Assembly (NCBI RefSeq): GCF_026151205.1
Contig: NC_087082.1
Span: 10,424,901-10,488,900, forward strand
Source of the DNA: Bolinopsis microptera
Lineage: Eukaryota > Ctenophora > Tentaculata > Lobata > Bolinopsidae
Length of the DNA: 64,000 bases
Reading direction: 5' to 3'
This document shows, one piece after another, positions 43,601 to 56,538 of the stretch. The notes under the pieces were generated by a model. That model did not search any database. It saw only the letters and a program-made list of their open reading frames with translations, and had not been told where the DNA came from. Within the stretch, counting starts at the first letter, position 1, and the number at the start of each line of letters is the position of its first letter. A program made the position numbers and the translations under genes.

Positions 43601-46600
43601 GGGTTTGATTTTAGTGAATCAGAAGTATTCGAAAGGTATTTAGGATTTGACTTTCTAACTCGACCAGATCTCCTTGTACTATTAACACTATCATCCGACT
43701 TTCTCATGGTAGACACCCGTTCGCGTTCTGGAGACCTTCTATTGAATCTGTCATCACAAATGTCTGTCGAATAACTACTGGTGCCCGGTACATTAGATCT
43801 TATCTCTTCTGTCTCATTCAAGGTGCTTGGTACTTCACATGTTTTTCGTGATTTCTCCTGCACGGACTGGTATGATATGAATTCAGGATTTGAAAGCCTA
43901 GATGAAGAGTGCCTGATGCGTTTGCTCATTCTTCTTGCCTTGGTATCGGAAGTAGACGTAATTTCAGGGGCTTGCACAACATTTGAACTTGTTTCACTGT
44001 CCTTAGGCTGACTATTAGCAACTGGGAGGTGACTCACATTTTCATCTATAATCGGTTCCTCATCATCATTTTGGTGCTGATCTAGTTTCACATTTCCCAT
44101 TTTATTGGACCGGAGAGAGGTTTCAGTGAGCGAAACATTTTCCAATGTGGTTTTAGTTTTATGTGCAGCTGATTTTTTTGTTCTGCTACAATTTTTCTCA
44201 GCTAAAGCTTTACTTGTTTCAGATTTCCGCTGTTTCTGTCTCTCAGTTCGAACTAAGGTGGGAGATTTAATGTGTTTCAGAGCTGTTATCTCGTCATTAT
44301 CAGGTTCTTGTGTTCCTGGCTCTAGATCAGTGACAATATCGCTATTGTCAGTATAGTTGGAGTTAAACGTCAGCATTTTTGTTGGAGAGTTCATCACACT
44401 TACATGAGCAGATTCTTGCAATCTCTCCGTGTCAGGTTTATCTAGCTCATCGTTTTTTAACTTCTGCCCAACTTTACAACCTCCATGTTTCTGCAGCTTT
44501 TTACGCTTTCTTGGCTTTTTCATCTCAACATCTCTGTCCACCTCATCAAATTCAAAAGTCATGTCCATAACATTTTTCTGTGAGTTTGTCAATTGGCAAG
44601 TTCTTCTACTGGGATTATTCATATTATCATCTTCTGAATCACTATAAAGATCAGTAAAACCATCCGCAGGAACTTTTTCAATAGTTGCATCTATTTGGTT
44701 GATGATGTTTGTCACTGAATAATCAGTTCTTTCAAAATGCTGAGATGCATCATAAGAGGAAAACTGACTGTCCTCCTTGGAATCACTTTCTTGCTTCTTG
44801 GAGACATTTTTAGAGATAACAAAGAGATGAGTTGAACTAGGAGCATGATGAATTTGTCCGTCTTGAGAATTGCTTATTGACTGATCAAACACAGCAGACC
44901 TCTTCAGCTTGCGCCTCCCTGAGATAATGTTTGGAATTACAGACTTGTTAAAATCATAATATCTAGCAATATTAGTTACATAACCCATCAATAAAAGAAA
45001 CTGCTTCTAGGTGCCAATATCATGTAAATATACAATTTGTAGGTGTTTTAAAATTATTTAATGCTTCATTCATTTAATTATTCACCTTTTCTTTTATCGA
45101 CTTTCTTCATATCTTCACCAATTTCCTCGTGGGCAGCTAAAATTGTATGATTTAACAATAATAAAAATATATGGCTTATTGGTTTTAAAACTTGAAAAAT
45201 AATGGACCTGAGGTGGGTGTAAAAATTCAAAGTGACAATTTAATTTCAATCCTCCTTTATTATCTCACCTAATTCAGCTTCACTGCAAACATCAGAATGG
45301 TCTGGAGGCCACTGCAGCTGAAATTATAGAACATGTCATAATAGTTGTTGTCTATTTTAAAAAGGTAACAATTTTATTGTGGTAGAGAATTGCAGAATTT
45401 TCCTTATTCGGTACCTAGCATACCTTCTTAATAAGTGCCCCTTTGTGTTTGAGAGGAGTCGCATCAAGAGGACTATCTGTTACAGCACTGTCAACCACTG
45501 GGTTTTCTGTTTTAGTTCTCTTTACTCTGGTAGTTTTTCCTTTACAAGCAATACTAGACGTAGGTTGCAAAGATCTGTAGCGTGTCTGCAAGGGAGACAT
45601 AATTTTTAAATTCCCAAGAATATTTTCTTGGGAACATATTTGATCCCAATATGCTACAAAATTGCATGACAGAAATGTTGAAATGAAATGTTTTTAGTTT
45701 TTAACCTTTTTTTTTAGATGTATAGGAGTGTCAACTGCATCATCAGTTACTGGAAATTTTGATTCATCACATTTGCTGTCTGTTTCTCGGCATCTGCAAA
45801 ATTTTAACATAATTATATGTTAGATAGAGAAGGAATTTAAAGTTTGGCATGCACCCAACACACCTTTGGGCTTTGGCTGAATTGCCGTTTGGTATATTTT
45901 GTGACAAACCTTGATTCAAATGGTTTTAATAACATAAAGTAAATATAGAATTGATTTTGGGTCTGCAGACTGTTGTAAAAAAGCTGTTTAACACTCTCTT
46001 AACAGTAACACAGTTAAAACACTAAACTTTTCACTATATTAAAGCAAAACATGTTACATAGTGTAGACAGAACAGGCACCAAAACACAAAAAGAGCCGCT
46101 AATTTCACCCAAGCATAATACAAATGGCCATGGGAGGCAGGAAGCCAAAGAATGTCAAGTGCAAATTATATAGTGCACTCTGCACACTATATAAGACGGT
46201 ATTAAATCAAATAGTGTCTCTAAACTTACTTTTCAACCCATAGTACATTGACAAGCAGCAACCCAAGTTTGTTAGACTGTAGCCGTGTGTTTATCTTACC
46301 ATCTTTAAAAACCTGAAGTGAAGATAAATCGATTAATCTTATCAGTAGAACCACACTCTTACAGACAAAATGTTTGTAATGAAGTTTGTTGCAAAAAGTT
46401 TTTGAAATTGAGTGGTAAGGAAGGCTCCATCAATTGTTTAAGGAATTGCATACCACTAAGAGCTATTTGGTAATCTTACCACATGAGTACAGAGATTTGA
46501 AACTGTAGAGTGGATATCAGCCCCAAGTAGCTTCAACTGCTTGCTAACGCATGCGCTATAGTTGGCTTTCCCATCACTTGATCTCACATCTACATATACT

Positions 46601-46626
46601 TTCAAACCTTGCAACGGTGTTGACAT
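40629..46626 (-). CDS. MCPH1: Microcephalin, three-BRCT DNA-damage protein
   Basis: Twelve exons on the minus strand: 46626-46480, 46312-46230, 45793-45706, 45585-45424, 45317-45269, 45136-45086, 44918-43056, 42487-41997, 41703-41509, 41327-41250, 41130-41002 and 40799-40629; 3507 nt, 1168 residues. Residues 1-~90 form the N-terminal BRCT (LKVYVDVRSSDGKANYS, THV, VNVLWVEKCR). The last ~190 residues form the tandem BRCT pair (THVIMGTPKRTINLLKAI, VLSLNW, DLITLCGGK, SEQWVLDSITQ), which reads phosphorylated H2AX and couples damage signalling to chromosome condensation. The centre is disordered and basic-acidic, mostly from one 1.86 kb exon. The donor at 43056 and acceptor at 42487 are the least certain borders. 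The centre contains internal repeats around NPKYLSN. The 5' end faces a LINE only 250 bp away. Confidence 0.92.
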
Positions 46627-49600
46627 ACCCAGTCACTTGCACTATAAACACAAACAGTTGTGTTATGTTATACTAGTTTTCAAATGAGGAATAAATACTG
46701 CAATAAATTTGTTTCAACAACAACTACATAGCTGATATCCTTGTGGCAGTACGACCACTGTCCTTTCAGTACATAACTATGTAACACATTTCCCTGCAGC
46801 ATAGTCGAGATGCAATCCCAGACATATGCACTCGTGTAAAACTTAAATGTGGTAAACATTTGTTGATGAATAGTTAAGTCACAGAAACATTGCTTGCATA
46901 GACCTAGATGCTTTTGTTGAGGATATTCTTAAGTCAAAACTATGTGACACTGATTGCTTCAATGACCTCGATAGTGCAGTTGATATCTATGAGTCTGAGT
47001 TGAGCAGTATTTTGGACAAGCATGCTAAAGAAAAAACTTTCATCCCAAGAAAAGATCATAACGCTGAATGGTGGTCTACACACTGTCAACAAGCAAAAGC
47101 AATGAGAAGAAAGATTGAGAGACTGTATCAAAAGAATCATGATTGCCCAGATTATAAACGACTGTACAGGAAAGCATCAGAGAGAGCATCCTCAGTCATT
47201 GTATCCACAAGAGATCACTTCTACAAAACAAGGTTACAAGATAGTGCAGGTGATGCTAAAAAGACTTATTCCATCGTTAATAAGTTGCTCAATAAAGAAA
47301 AAGTTAGTACTACTACACCTTCTTGCTCTTCAAATCTTGAGAGTGCTAACAACTTTGCACAGTTCTTTAAATCAAAGGTCGACAACATATACAACAACAT
47401 TTATTTAGAACAACAATCCCAAGATTCTCCTAACTCAGATGAATTTGTTCCTCTTTCTAATAGCCCAAAGATAGTACAATTCCGTCATGTGTCTGATGAA
47501 GAACTAGTAAGCATCATAAAGAATATGTCTAACAAATTCTGTGATCTTGACCCCATACCTACAAAGATTCTCATCAAGTGTCTCCCAGAACTCCTTCCTC
47601 TGATCTCATTTATAGTCAATGAATCATTAGTTAAAGGTGAGTTTCCTATAAAACTTAAGGAGGCTCTCATTCGTCCAAGTTTGAAGAAACGTGGCCTTGA
47701 CGGTGAATCTCTATCTAACTACAGGCCTATTAGCAATCTCTCATTCTTGTCAAAAATCATTGAGAAGTGTGTATCTATACAGCTCACCAGTTATCTTGAG
47801 GATAACAACTTGCTTTCTAAAGTTCAGTCCGGCTATAGGAAGTTTCATAGCTGTGAAACTGCAACAACCAGAATCCATAACGACATCTTGATAACTATTG
47901 ACAAGAAAACTAAAGTTGTTCTTTTACTTCTAGATTTGAGTGCTGCCTTTGATACTGTCAATCACCCAAGATTAATCAAGAAGCTAAGATCTGCTTATGG
48001 CATTACAGGCATTGCTCTTACATGGATCAGGTCCTACTTGGCTAACCGTTCATTTTGTGTCAAAGTCAAGGATTCGTCTTCCTCAGCAACTGTTCTTGAG
48101 ATAGGTGTGCCACAAGGTTCAATCCTTGGCCCCCTGCTATTCATATTGTACACCAAAGATCTTGAGAACATTGCAAGTATGCATGGGTGCTGTATTCATT
48201 TGTATGCTGATGACACCCAGCTGTATTTCACTCTTGATTCTGATGACCCATCACAGCTAGAGCACAATATGGAACACTGTTTGTCTGATATCAAGAAATG
48301 GATGACAAACAATTTCCTTCAACTGAATTCTTCTAAGACTGAAGTCATCGTTATATCCTCTAAATTTGACTCAACAAATATTCCAGCCTCTCTACAGATT
48401 GTTAAGGATCAAGAGCCACATGTTGTTAGTGGAACTGTGAAGAGTCTTGGGCTGTATTTGGACAGTTATCTTTCAATGAGTGATCAGATTACGTCAGTGG
48501 TTCAAGCATGTAATATTCAGATCAGAAATTTGTGGTTTATTGCATCAAAACTGTCTTTTAACCTTAAGATTCAGCTTGTTCATGCTCTAGTACTCTCTAG
48601 AATTGATTATTGCAATAGCGTATATTTTGGACTGAGCTCTTATGATTTAAGTCGTTTACAGAAGGTGCAAAATTCTGCTGTAAGATTTATTTTCGGGAGA
48701 GGAAGAAAGGCACACACTACTCCACTACTTAAGAAAGTTCATTTTCTACCAGTTAGATTTAGAATAGATTTTAAGATTGCCCTACTTGCCTACAAGTGTT
48801 TAAATAATATAGCTCCTCCTTACTTAAAAGAGTTGATATCTCCTAGGCAGCAAAGTTTTAAAAATGTACGTCTTGATAATGATTATTTTTACCAGTGGCG
48901 TAACGTTACTTTTTGGCGCCCCCCCGCTCAACTCAAAAAGCGCCCCCCTTTCTGGAGCGCGCTCGCTTCGCTCGCTTCGCTCGCTAGATTTGTCCGAGGG
49001 CCGTTGCCATCACAATTTTTGAATTTTAAAACGGAATATAAATGTGTGCCAATAAAATTTAAATTTGGAAAGTAAGAAGCCGCGCGCAAATAATTTTACA
49101 TGTAAGCCGCGCGATTTAGTAATTAAATCGCCAGTAATTTGCGCATGATTGTTTTCGCGTTGGATAAAATATTATCTCGTGATACATGTTAACGGTTGTG
49201 ATTGGACTATGCAGAGGGACGACGCGTTAGGGTAATAATAAATGTATCATGTACTGGACACTAATCATGCTATACTAATGACAAGTCGGTTACACTATGT
49301 GATATGTCAGAATCTTGTTCGCTTTTCATTGTCGTTTGACATTAGACATTAGATCCGAAACAGCCCGCAGCCGTTAAGTAATTTGTCATTCGTCTGATTA
49401 GTGATGTTACTGTTAATTTGTGATAAACAACGAAACAATTTTGTGAATTGTGTGTATTATATATTGTTAGTGTAACGAGGAGAACTGTTTTAAGCTGCTG
49501 TATATGTTACAAAAATGTATATTATATTAAGGTTACCGGTTGTTCATGTAAATTGTAATCATCAATGGGCCATGGGGTAAAATATCAAATATGCCGTACT

Positions 49601-50749
49601 AAGTTTACGCGAACATTTAACATTATGCGAATGTATGTTATTATGAATATCCTCACAGCTGGTCGAATATGTAGAACTGCATTGGGAGTCTGGAAGGTGT
49701 ACAATCAATTTTTACTACTGAGTTGTTTTAGCAGTTTCTACTTTTAGCTCAGTCTTTATTACGAGGAACTGATTCAGTGGAGATAAGTTAATTTTGTAGA
49801 ACTCATTGTTCAGTGGGTCGATTGACTGAACACGTTTGCACTTGGTATTTAAACTTACCAGTAGTTTATTTATGTTATGTACCGATGATAATTCAATTAG
49901 GATAACAACTAGGTAAGCCGTAAGTCTAATTCAAAACACACCGCACACCGTACACTCCAGTCTCCAATCAATATTACTATTTGGTAGACCGGGTATTTTG
50001 GCGGGAATTCTGTTCCCACGGCACTGTTCTGATAGAAGCTACTTCTACTAATGGTCCCAGAGGAACGGTCGTAAAGTAGCCAGACTTCTTGTCTCCTGTA
50101 CTGGCTGACACATGCGGATTATAGTTGGAAATTTCGCTATGATATAAATATAATCGCTCTCGGAATTGAACAAACTCCTACTTATCTAGATACTTTCTAA
50201 ATTCGTTAGAGTTTCATGGACTGGGGAAAAATAATCGGTACAGTCTCCCTGCATGGCATACACAGCTGACTAACACCCTGACTATTACCCTAGTTCTCTA
50301 AAATCCTTATAGTTTTGGCTATCATCCTAACTAAAGGAATAGCTGATTGGATGTACAGTGCTCACGTCATGATTTTAAACAGTGGTATAGGTTCTTGAAC
50401 AGTGGCGGATGAATGTACGGTTAGAAAGTTTCTGCTATTACAACTTATGTCATATGTGATAATTTTGGATTGTTTTCATTGCTTAATTACACAAGCAGGG
50501 AGCTGGGAGACTGTTACCGTGAGTATTTAAACATTTGCAGGTTCATTTCCATAAATGTCCATCAATGACTGGACTACACAACTTTACAGTTAACTTTAGA
50601 GAAACTCATAAGTCATTTATCTCAAATTAAGCTGTTAGTGTCCATGATCAACCTGTGGCGACAATGAGTAATATAAAAAGTGTATTTGTAGATTAAAGTG
50701 CTAGCTCAGAGTTTTAGAATTGTATGGATTAAAGTTGGTTGTTTAGCCA

Positions 50750-51240
50750 TCTAACAATCGATCGTGCTGTAATATATGGCCAGAGAATAATAGGGTCTTG
50801 GAAATTCTATAGTTGTTCTGAATTGAGCATGACCTGCAAGTCTGGGCCTTCGTTGGGTGATCTTTGAGCTGACTTTGAGAAGTTCACTGTACAGGCTGTG
50901 GTTGCTGACATGGTCTCGATATTGATTGATGTTAAGGGCCATTCATAACATTCGCGAATAACAACCATCAACCATCTTCTCCAGCCTTTTCGTCAAAGTC
51001 TCGGAACCGTACAAAAACACACACTCGACAAGTGCTGTAAACACTCTGATCTTGATAGACTTCCTAAGCTTATACCTTTTTTTCTGCGTGTGTGGCATGC
51101 TCCCCATGCTCTTGATTTCCCAACCCTGATATCACTCTCACTATCTCTGATTCTGGATCCCAGATAGATGAAGTCTTCGGTCTTCCACATGCTCTATTGT
51201 ACTGTTACCCAGGGACTTGATGGAATCAGGGTTCTCGATG
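50750..51240 (-). pseudogene. Degenerate LINE RT C-terminal fragment (RTE-like)
   Basis: On the minus strand the frames read EDFIYLGSRIRDSESDIRVG, then a stretch with FLYGSET, then LINQYRDHVSNHSLYSELL-type sequence and RRPRLAGHAQF. These blocks, in this order, are the C-terminal part of an RTE/jockey-type reverse transcriptase. Frameshifts and stops separate them. Confidence 0.65.
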
Positions 51241-52248
51241 TTCTGAGTAATGAATTTGGTCGGGACTGGTAATAAATATCATTAAACTGCTGTTTAACTA
51301 ATTGAAGGTAAGGTACAATATCGTTGCACAGTGTTTGTGATGGTGACCTTATATATTATACAATTGAAAAGTGCGTGTGTGAGCTGTACTCACTGTACTG
51401 ATTGTCCATTATCTAATGCTGTTAGCGAGTTTTTATGGTAGTATGGTTGTTACCAGATGATGATGTTAAACATTTAAATGTATACTTTTCTATTTATTGG
51501 TAGTTGTTCAAATGATTATTGTTATTTGTTAGAACTTGCAGTTGTAGCCGACTTTGTTTTGCTGCCAGAAGTAGTAATGATTTGAAATGGCTGTTGTATG
51601 GTGTCACAACTAGTAACTACAAAGAGTGACCTATTTTTGTAGGAATTGTTTCCGTACGTTTAAAAAAATGTATTAATGAACAAACCTTTACATTAATGAA
51701 ATTCCCGGATATAGCATGTGTTTATATGAACTACATGCCGAATGCCGATATGTGTGGAGTGTGGTTGCTCAATGTATATGCAGAGTTGGGATGTGACGGA
51801 AAACATTGAAGTAAGTATTAAGGTTTATTTTGAATCATGTAAATAGCTTTAATATTGTGGCATCTGTGGAGTTATGTTAGGTATTATGCCATGTGGTGAA
51901 ATTTGTAGAAGGAAGTGGTTTACAAATTTATTTGTAAATTAACATCAAATTTCCCAAATCAGGTTTCGTTACGGTTGGAAGATGTCATGTACATAGTACA
52001 TACTAAGCAAAATGTGGAGTCAATTGTACGCTGACGAAAGCTGCAAAACAACTGAGCCAGCTCCACAAGCACGACCTGACTGAAGAATTAAATCTTTCGC
52101 TACGTAGCTTGTCAGCCTTCAAGTTGATTTTGGTGCCAATCTGAATAACTGTACAGGCCCCAGCGACCCAGCAACTGGCAACACTGTACTCAGAGGTAGT
52201 AACAGCACTGGCACTTTATCTCACTATCTCGGTTACAGTAGGTCTTAA

Positions 52249-53600
52249 GGGGGCAAACCCCAAATCTGTCCAGACCTAATGACCTCATAGGCACTTCAGT
52301 GACCTTCTAGCGCACCGTTTCCACACCAAAAAAAATCATTTTGAGAATTCCCATTTTTGTAATCGACCATTTCCTGGTTAAGAGTGCAATTTTCGGAAAA
52401 AATTATTTTGTGGTTGAGACGCTATAAGTTAATCATTTCTTGCGGTATCGGGTTGAAATTTTGCTCGCCGTTTATTCACATCTATTTCAATGTGTGTGTA
52501 AAATCTTGATATCGTATCTAAAAAGGCTGGTGTGTTATGAATTTTTAAAGTCAAAAAGCTAAAATTGTCCTTTTCAGGCTTATTTTAACAATAAGTCAGT
52601 CAGGGAAGATCGGATTGATTTGATGCTTGACATCAAATTGTTCTCTGAATTCTGGCGCAGTTTTTGATGCCCTCAAAAATGTTTTTACTCATTCCCCTTC
52701 AGATCTATTGGACCTCAAAGCCAAACAACCTATTTAGGCACATTTTTCGTTTTTAATATATACCGATTTTTCTAAAATTTTGATAGGAATGTGCTAGTGA
52801 CTTTTTGAAGGGTGCAAAATAACCGCAACTAGCAAATTTATATATGAGTTATGAACAACAAAACACCCTAAAATGCTTCCCTTTGAAGTTATGGGAGAAA
52901 ATGTGATTTTTTGTCTTTGCAGATGAAAAATCACATTTTCTCCCATAACTTCAAAGGGAAGCATTTTAGGGTGTTTTGTTGTTCATAACTCATATATAAA
53001 TGTGCTAGTTGCGGTTATTTTGCACCCTTCAAAAAGTCACTAGCACATTCCTATCAAAATTTTAGAAAAATCGGTATATATTAAAAACGAAAAATGTGCC
53101 TAAATAGGTTGTTTGGCTTTGAGGTCCAATAGATCTGAAGGGGAATGAGTAAAAACATTTTTGAGGGCATCAAAAACTGCGCCAGAATTCAGAGAACAAT
53201 TTGATGTCAAGCATCAAATCAATCCGATCTTCCCTGACTGACGTATTGTTAAAATAAGCCTGAAAAGGACAATTTTAGCTTTTTGACTTTAAAAATTCAT
53301 AACACACCAGCCTTTTTAGATACGATATCAAGATTTTACACACACATTGAAATAGATGTGAATAAACGGCGAGCAAAATTTCAACCCGATACCGCAAGAA
53401 ATGATTAACTTATAGCGTCTCAACCACAAAATAATTTTTTCCGAAAATTGCACTCTTAACCAGGAAATGGTCGATTACAAAAATGGGAATTCTCAAAATG
53501 ATTTTTTTTGGTGTGGAAACGGTGCGCTAGAAGGTCACTGAACTGCCTATGAGGTCATTTGGTCTGGACGGCACAAACCACTGTTTTGGTGTATGCCCCC
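52249..53600. mobile_element. 1.35-kb near-perfect palindromic TTAA element
   Basis: Two arms of about 650 bp (52.26-52.91 and 52.93-53.58 kb) are almost identical reverse complements around a ~10-nt centre near 52913-52922. The ends read GGGGGCA and are flanked by TTAA (52245-52248 and 53601-53604). Removing it with one TTAA brings the flanks together. It resembles a piggyBac-type foldback, and its G-rich end recalls the TTAA element at 12.8 kb. No ORF. Confidence 0.85.
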
Positions 53601-53602
53601 TT

Positions 53603-53749
53603 AAGACAGTCTATATTTCACCAAATAGAACTCCCGAAGAACGTATCAGCCGTCAGAAACTCGTTACCGAACTAAAGAAGAAGCGATCAGACGACCCGTC
53701 TGGAAGCTATTTCATACGGAAGGGTGAAATAGTGAAGGCTGATAAATGA
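53603..53749 (+). pseudogene. LINE ORF1-type C-terminal fragment
   Basis: An open stretch of about 48 residues (KTVYISPNRTPEERISRQ, then LKKKRSDDP and FIRKGEIVKADK, stop at 53749). This pattern of YI-D/N-R/L-TPEER-LKK-R-P-IRKG-IV is common at the end of LINE ORF1 proteins. It begins exactly at the right TTAA of the palindromic element, which therefore interrupted it. Confidence 0.5.
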
Positions 53750-55130
53750 ACTTGAAGATTTTGTATCGTGTGAAATGTTTTGTCTGTGCATTTACGAGTG
53801 TGCCTCTCGATTTATTATATATTTTGACCACAGCTTACAATTCATGATTTGCTTTTAATTTTGTTATATTGAGTATCACAGATCACATTTCATTCTTGCT
53901 TGAAGGGCCCATCTTTTGCGAGCGTGACTTGTCATGCATTCATCGTGTTTTGGTGTCCCGTCATTATTTACAGACGGAAGCATGTTTTTACCAGTTTTAT
54001 TTTCTGATCGATTTATTGCTGTTCTGTAAATTTTGAAAAGATTTTCATAAAAAAAAAGCCAGTACTGAAAAATCCTTTAGCAAACTGAAGCTATTTAAAA
54101 ACTCCGAAGCACAATGGGTAACTAAACGATTTACGATAGATTAAGCAGTTTACAGTTTAGCCATCATCTCAATCGAGAACTTAACAGCAAGACAACTTGA
54201 CAAGAAAGAGCTGGCCAAATTTGATGCTTTTTCCAAACCTAAGAGAGTTGCTTGGAATATGAACTGTACGGTAATGTAAATATTATGTATTATCGAAAAA
54301 TGTAATTTGTTTTTTATTTCCATATTTTTATTCGTTATTGCTACCTGTTAGATGTTGGTGTTTTATTTGTGAAGTATCATAATACTACAATAGGTGACTG
54401 CCGATTAAATTGGGATCTAAGTTAAAAGTAAACATTGATATATAAAATTGCCAGAAAATCAAAACATTCTCACGCGCGAATTTTGTGTACCACGTTTGTA
54501 TAACAATTGCAATATCGTTATCACTTACCACGTGTTTTTTGCGCGCGCTGGCTGCTTGCTTTGCACTATATTTAATTTTAGAATTTTACAAATCTTAGAA
54601 CAGTAGCACGATATTTAACAACGTTTGCACCTTATATACCAAGTATTTTATTACCAGGGGCGCCATATTTCTAGGGGGCGCCAAATTATGAGGGGGGCGG
54701 CAGAATTTTGGCGCCCCCCTCTCACGGCGCCCCCCCGCATAGCGGGGTCTGCGGGGCCTTACGTTACGCCACTGATTTTTACCTTAGTTTTCCGCCCTCT
54801 CCTAACTATGTAAACACAGAGAAAGCTTTTAGTCACTGTGCAGTTAAAGTATTTAATTCCTTGCCATACGACATAAGATCAGCTGAGTCAGTTACATCTT
54901 TCAAGACCAAACTTAAAACATACTTCTTTTCTCTAGCATTTGATTGATTTTGCATTTACATAGGTAAAATGAACTTGTCATGTCTAATTTTCAATTAAAC
55001 TAAGCTCAGTTAATGTAAGAGCCGCTTTAGAAAGCACTGGAGTTTATCTCCAGGATTAAATTATATCGAGTTATATGATTTAGCTATAAGGCGGTTTATA
55101 AATGTTGTAATTATTATTATTATTATTATT

Positions 55131-55679
55131 ACGATATAAGTGAGCTCCTGCCATCAATCACAATAGGTAAATAAAACTATATAATTTAATCCAAGGCTGT
55201 TTGAGCCTAATTAAAATATATCGATAGTTATTGTATGTGGATTGTGGATTGAGTTATGAATTTATTCGCAGGTACAACTAGATGGATGTGACGTTATTGA
55301 GTTATGGGGCAGGCCTGTTACATGTTGTGGGTCTGATCCTTTAAATACAGTTTAACCCCGATTTACCACCGGCCGATTTACTTCAAACCCCGATTTACCA
55401 CAGCCATTCCATTTCCCAAATAGGGCTTACCATGCATAATGTAAATAAATATGACCCCGATAAACATTTTGTTTCCTATTCCCCAAACTCCGCGATAAAT
55501 GAAGGTTTTTCTGTGCTTGTGTCACTAAGTTTGTTTTTGTAGTTGCTGTAATGGAAATGTTATAATTGACATATTCCATTAGCAGTATAAGCAAATCACA
55601 TGATGACACATAGTTTTGTAGCATGTGTATCTAAATTCTAAAAACCAACTACATACCATTTGAGATCTTATAAAATTTA
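55131..55679. other. Gene-free stretch after the LINE
   Basis: AT-rich sequence with no exon recognised. A short direct repeat of CCCCGATTTACCAC occurs at about 55353 and 55388. Confidence 0.5.
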
Positions 55680-55765
55680 CCTGAGGACCCCAGGCTATTA
55701 TGTTCATTAACATATAATAAAGATTTGGCGGAATGAAAGGCTGAGCGCGGCCCAGTAAATAAAAA
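55680..55765 (+). repeat. Dispersed ~85-bp repeat, copy 1
   Basis: Landmarks CCCAGGCTATTATGTTCAT, AATAAAGATTTGGCGGAATG and GGCTGAGCGCGGCCCAGTAA. Copy 2 is at 56539-56625 in the same orientation with about 90 percent identity over the landmarks. Function unknown; probably part of an interspersed repeat. Confidence 0.75.
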
Positions 55766-56179
55766 TCGATAAAGGGTTTAAAAAGACTGGCGGACATTAA
55801 ATTTTGTTGGCTGCTGGATTTTGTTGTTGATTCAATAAAATGTTAAGCCATCCATTGCTGTATACACAATACAAGGATACAAAAGTAATAATTACTTCAT
55901 TAAGTCATAAGTACACAATAATTATAATTCTGAAATAATTTAAGTTAAAAACAATTCCAATTATTTATCAATGTGTTGAAATAATTTAAAAAATATTATA
56001 TTATACTTAAAAATTAAATCGAATTTGTAGAGCTCAATTTCATTTTAAGGGATTATAGCATTATGCACTGGCCAGTACAGTATTTGACTGAAAATCTAGG
56101 CTTTAATAGTAAGCTGTATATTGTTCGTTCACAAAGAAATTGAATGGATTGTTAGTTGACGATGTCAATTTATTTTTTC

Positions 56180-56420
56180 ATACGTTGTTTAACCCGCCGC
56201 GCACGAGTGCGCGGCTCCCCATGTATCGGTCACACATAGTGAAACGACCGTGGGGGTCGCAACGTGATACAAAATTCATCGCAGCTCGGCCATCGGCGCG
56301 GTACAATAGCGCATCTCGCCGATCTAGCGATGAGGCTGCGAGAAGCCTCATTGAGTGCGCAACGCGGCACAGTAACGCATCGCGCTACAAAATGGATTGC
56401 TCTTGCTGTGGCAATAAATT
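56180..56420. other. GC-rich, CpG-rich island in a transposon-dense region
   Basis: This stretch is much richer in G+C and CpG than its neighbours (for example CCGCCGCGCACGAGTGCGCG, an imperfect palindrome near 56196-56215). Two short open frames cross it but neither shows a known domain. It could be the promoter of a dead element. It lies between the two 85-bp repeat copies. Confidence 0.4.
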
Positions 56421-56538
56421 TGGAAGAGTCTAAAGTTTTATTTTATATTAGAAAGCAAACCGGCTATCCAATTGCAATCAGTTCAAACTTATATGCGCGC
56501 TTAAGTAACTTTTGTAAACGTTGATTTTGATTTGTATT

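Larger units (their letters stand above)
48893..54774. mobile_element. hAT-type DNA transposon, non-autonomous, 5.9 kb
   Basis: It is bounded by the 8-bp target duplication ATTTTTAC (48885-48892 and 54775-54782). Its inverted ends share CAGTGGCGTAACGT and are followed on each side by tracts of GGCGCCCCCC. The 8-bp duplication and CAGTGGCG end are characteristic of hAT elements. I find no transposase inside. It holds LINE debris (50.75-51.24 kb minus, 53.60-53.75 kb plus) and a palindromic TTAA element (52249-53600). The remainder (49.1-50.7, 51.3-52.2 and 53.8-54.6 kb) is AT-rich without recognisable content. Confidence 0.85.
46874..54947 (+). pseudogene. LINE reverse transcriptase, interrupted
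   Basis: The first part (46874-48892) encodes the region before the RT, then the RT. The RT has NYRPISNLSFLSKIIE, the LLDLSAAFDTVNH palm motif, VPQGSILGPLLF, the catalytic YADD at about 48203-48214, and SSKTEVIVIS. The C-terminal thumb and connection follow (YCNSVYFGLSSYDL). The last 55 residues (NSLPYDIRSAES, then the stop at 54945-54947) lie on the far side of the hAT insertion, in the same frame once the 8-bp duplication is counted once. The endonuclease is missing, so the copy was dead on arrival. Confidence 0.88.
46874..55130 (+). mobile_element. 5'-truncated CR1-like LINE, split by a hAT element
   Basis: The LINE begins without its endonuclease domain (open from 46874) and runs to 48892. 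It is interrupted by the insertion 48893-54774 and resumes at 54783. Its 3' UTR (54948-55110) ends AAGGCGGTTTATAAATG followed by (ATT)n at 55115-55130. Such short microsatellite tails are typical of the CR1/L2 group, which lacks poly(A). It lies 250 bp upstream of MCPH1, in head-to-head orientation. Confidence 0.85.

Noticed and set aside
43142-43774. 210-residue plus-strand frame and neighbours to 44647
   Set aside because: Antisense shadow of the large MCPH1 exon.
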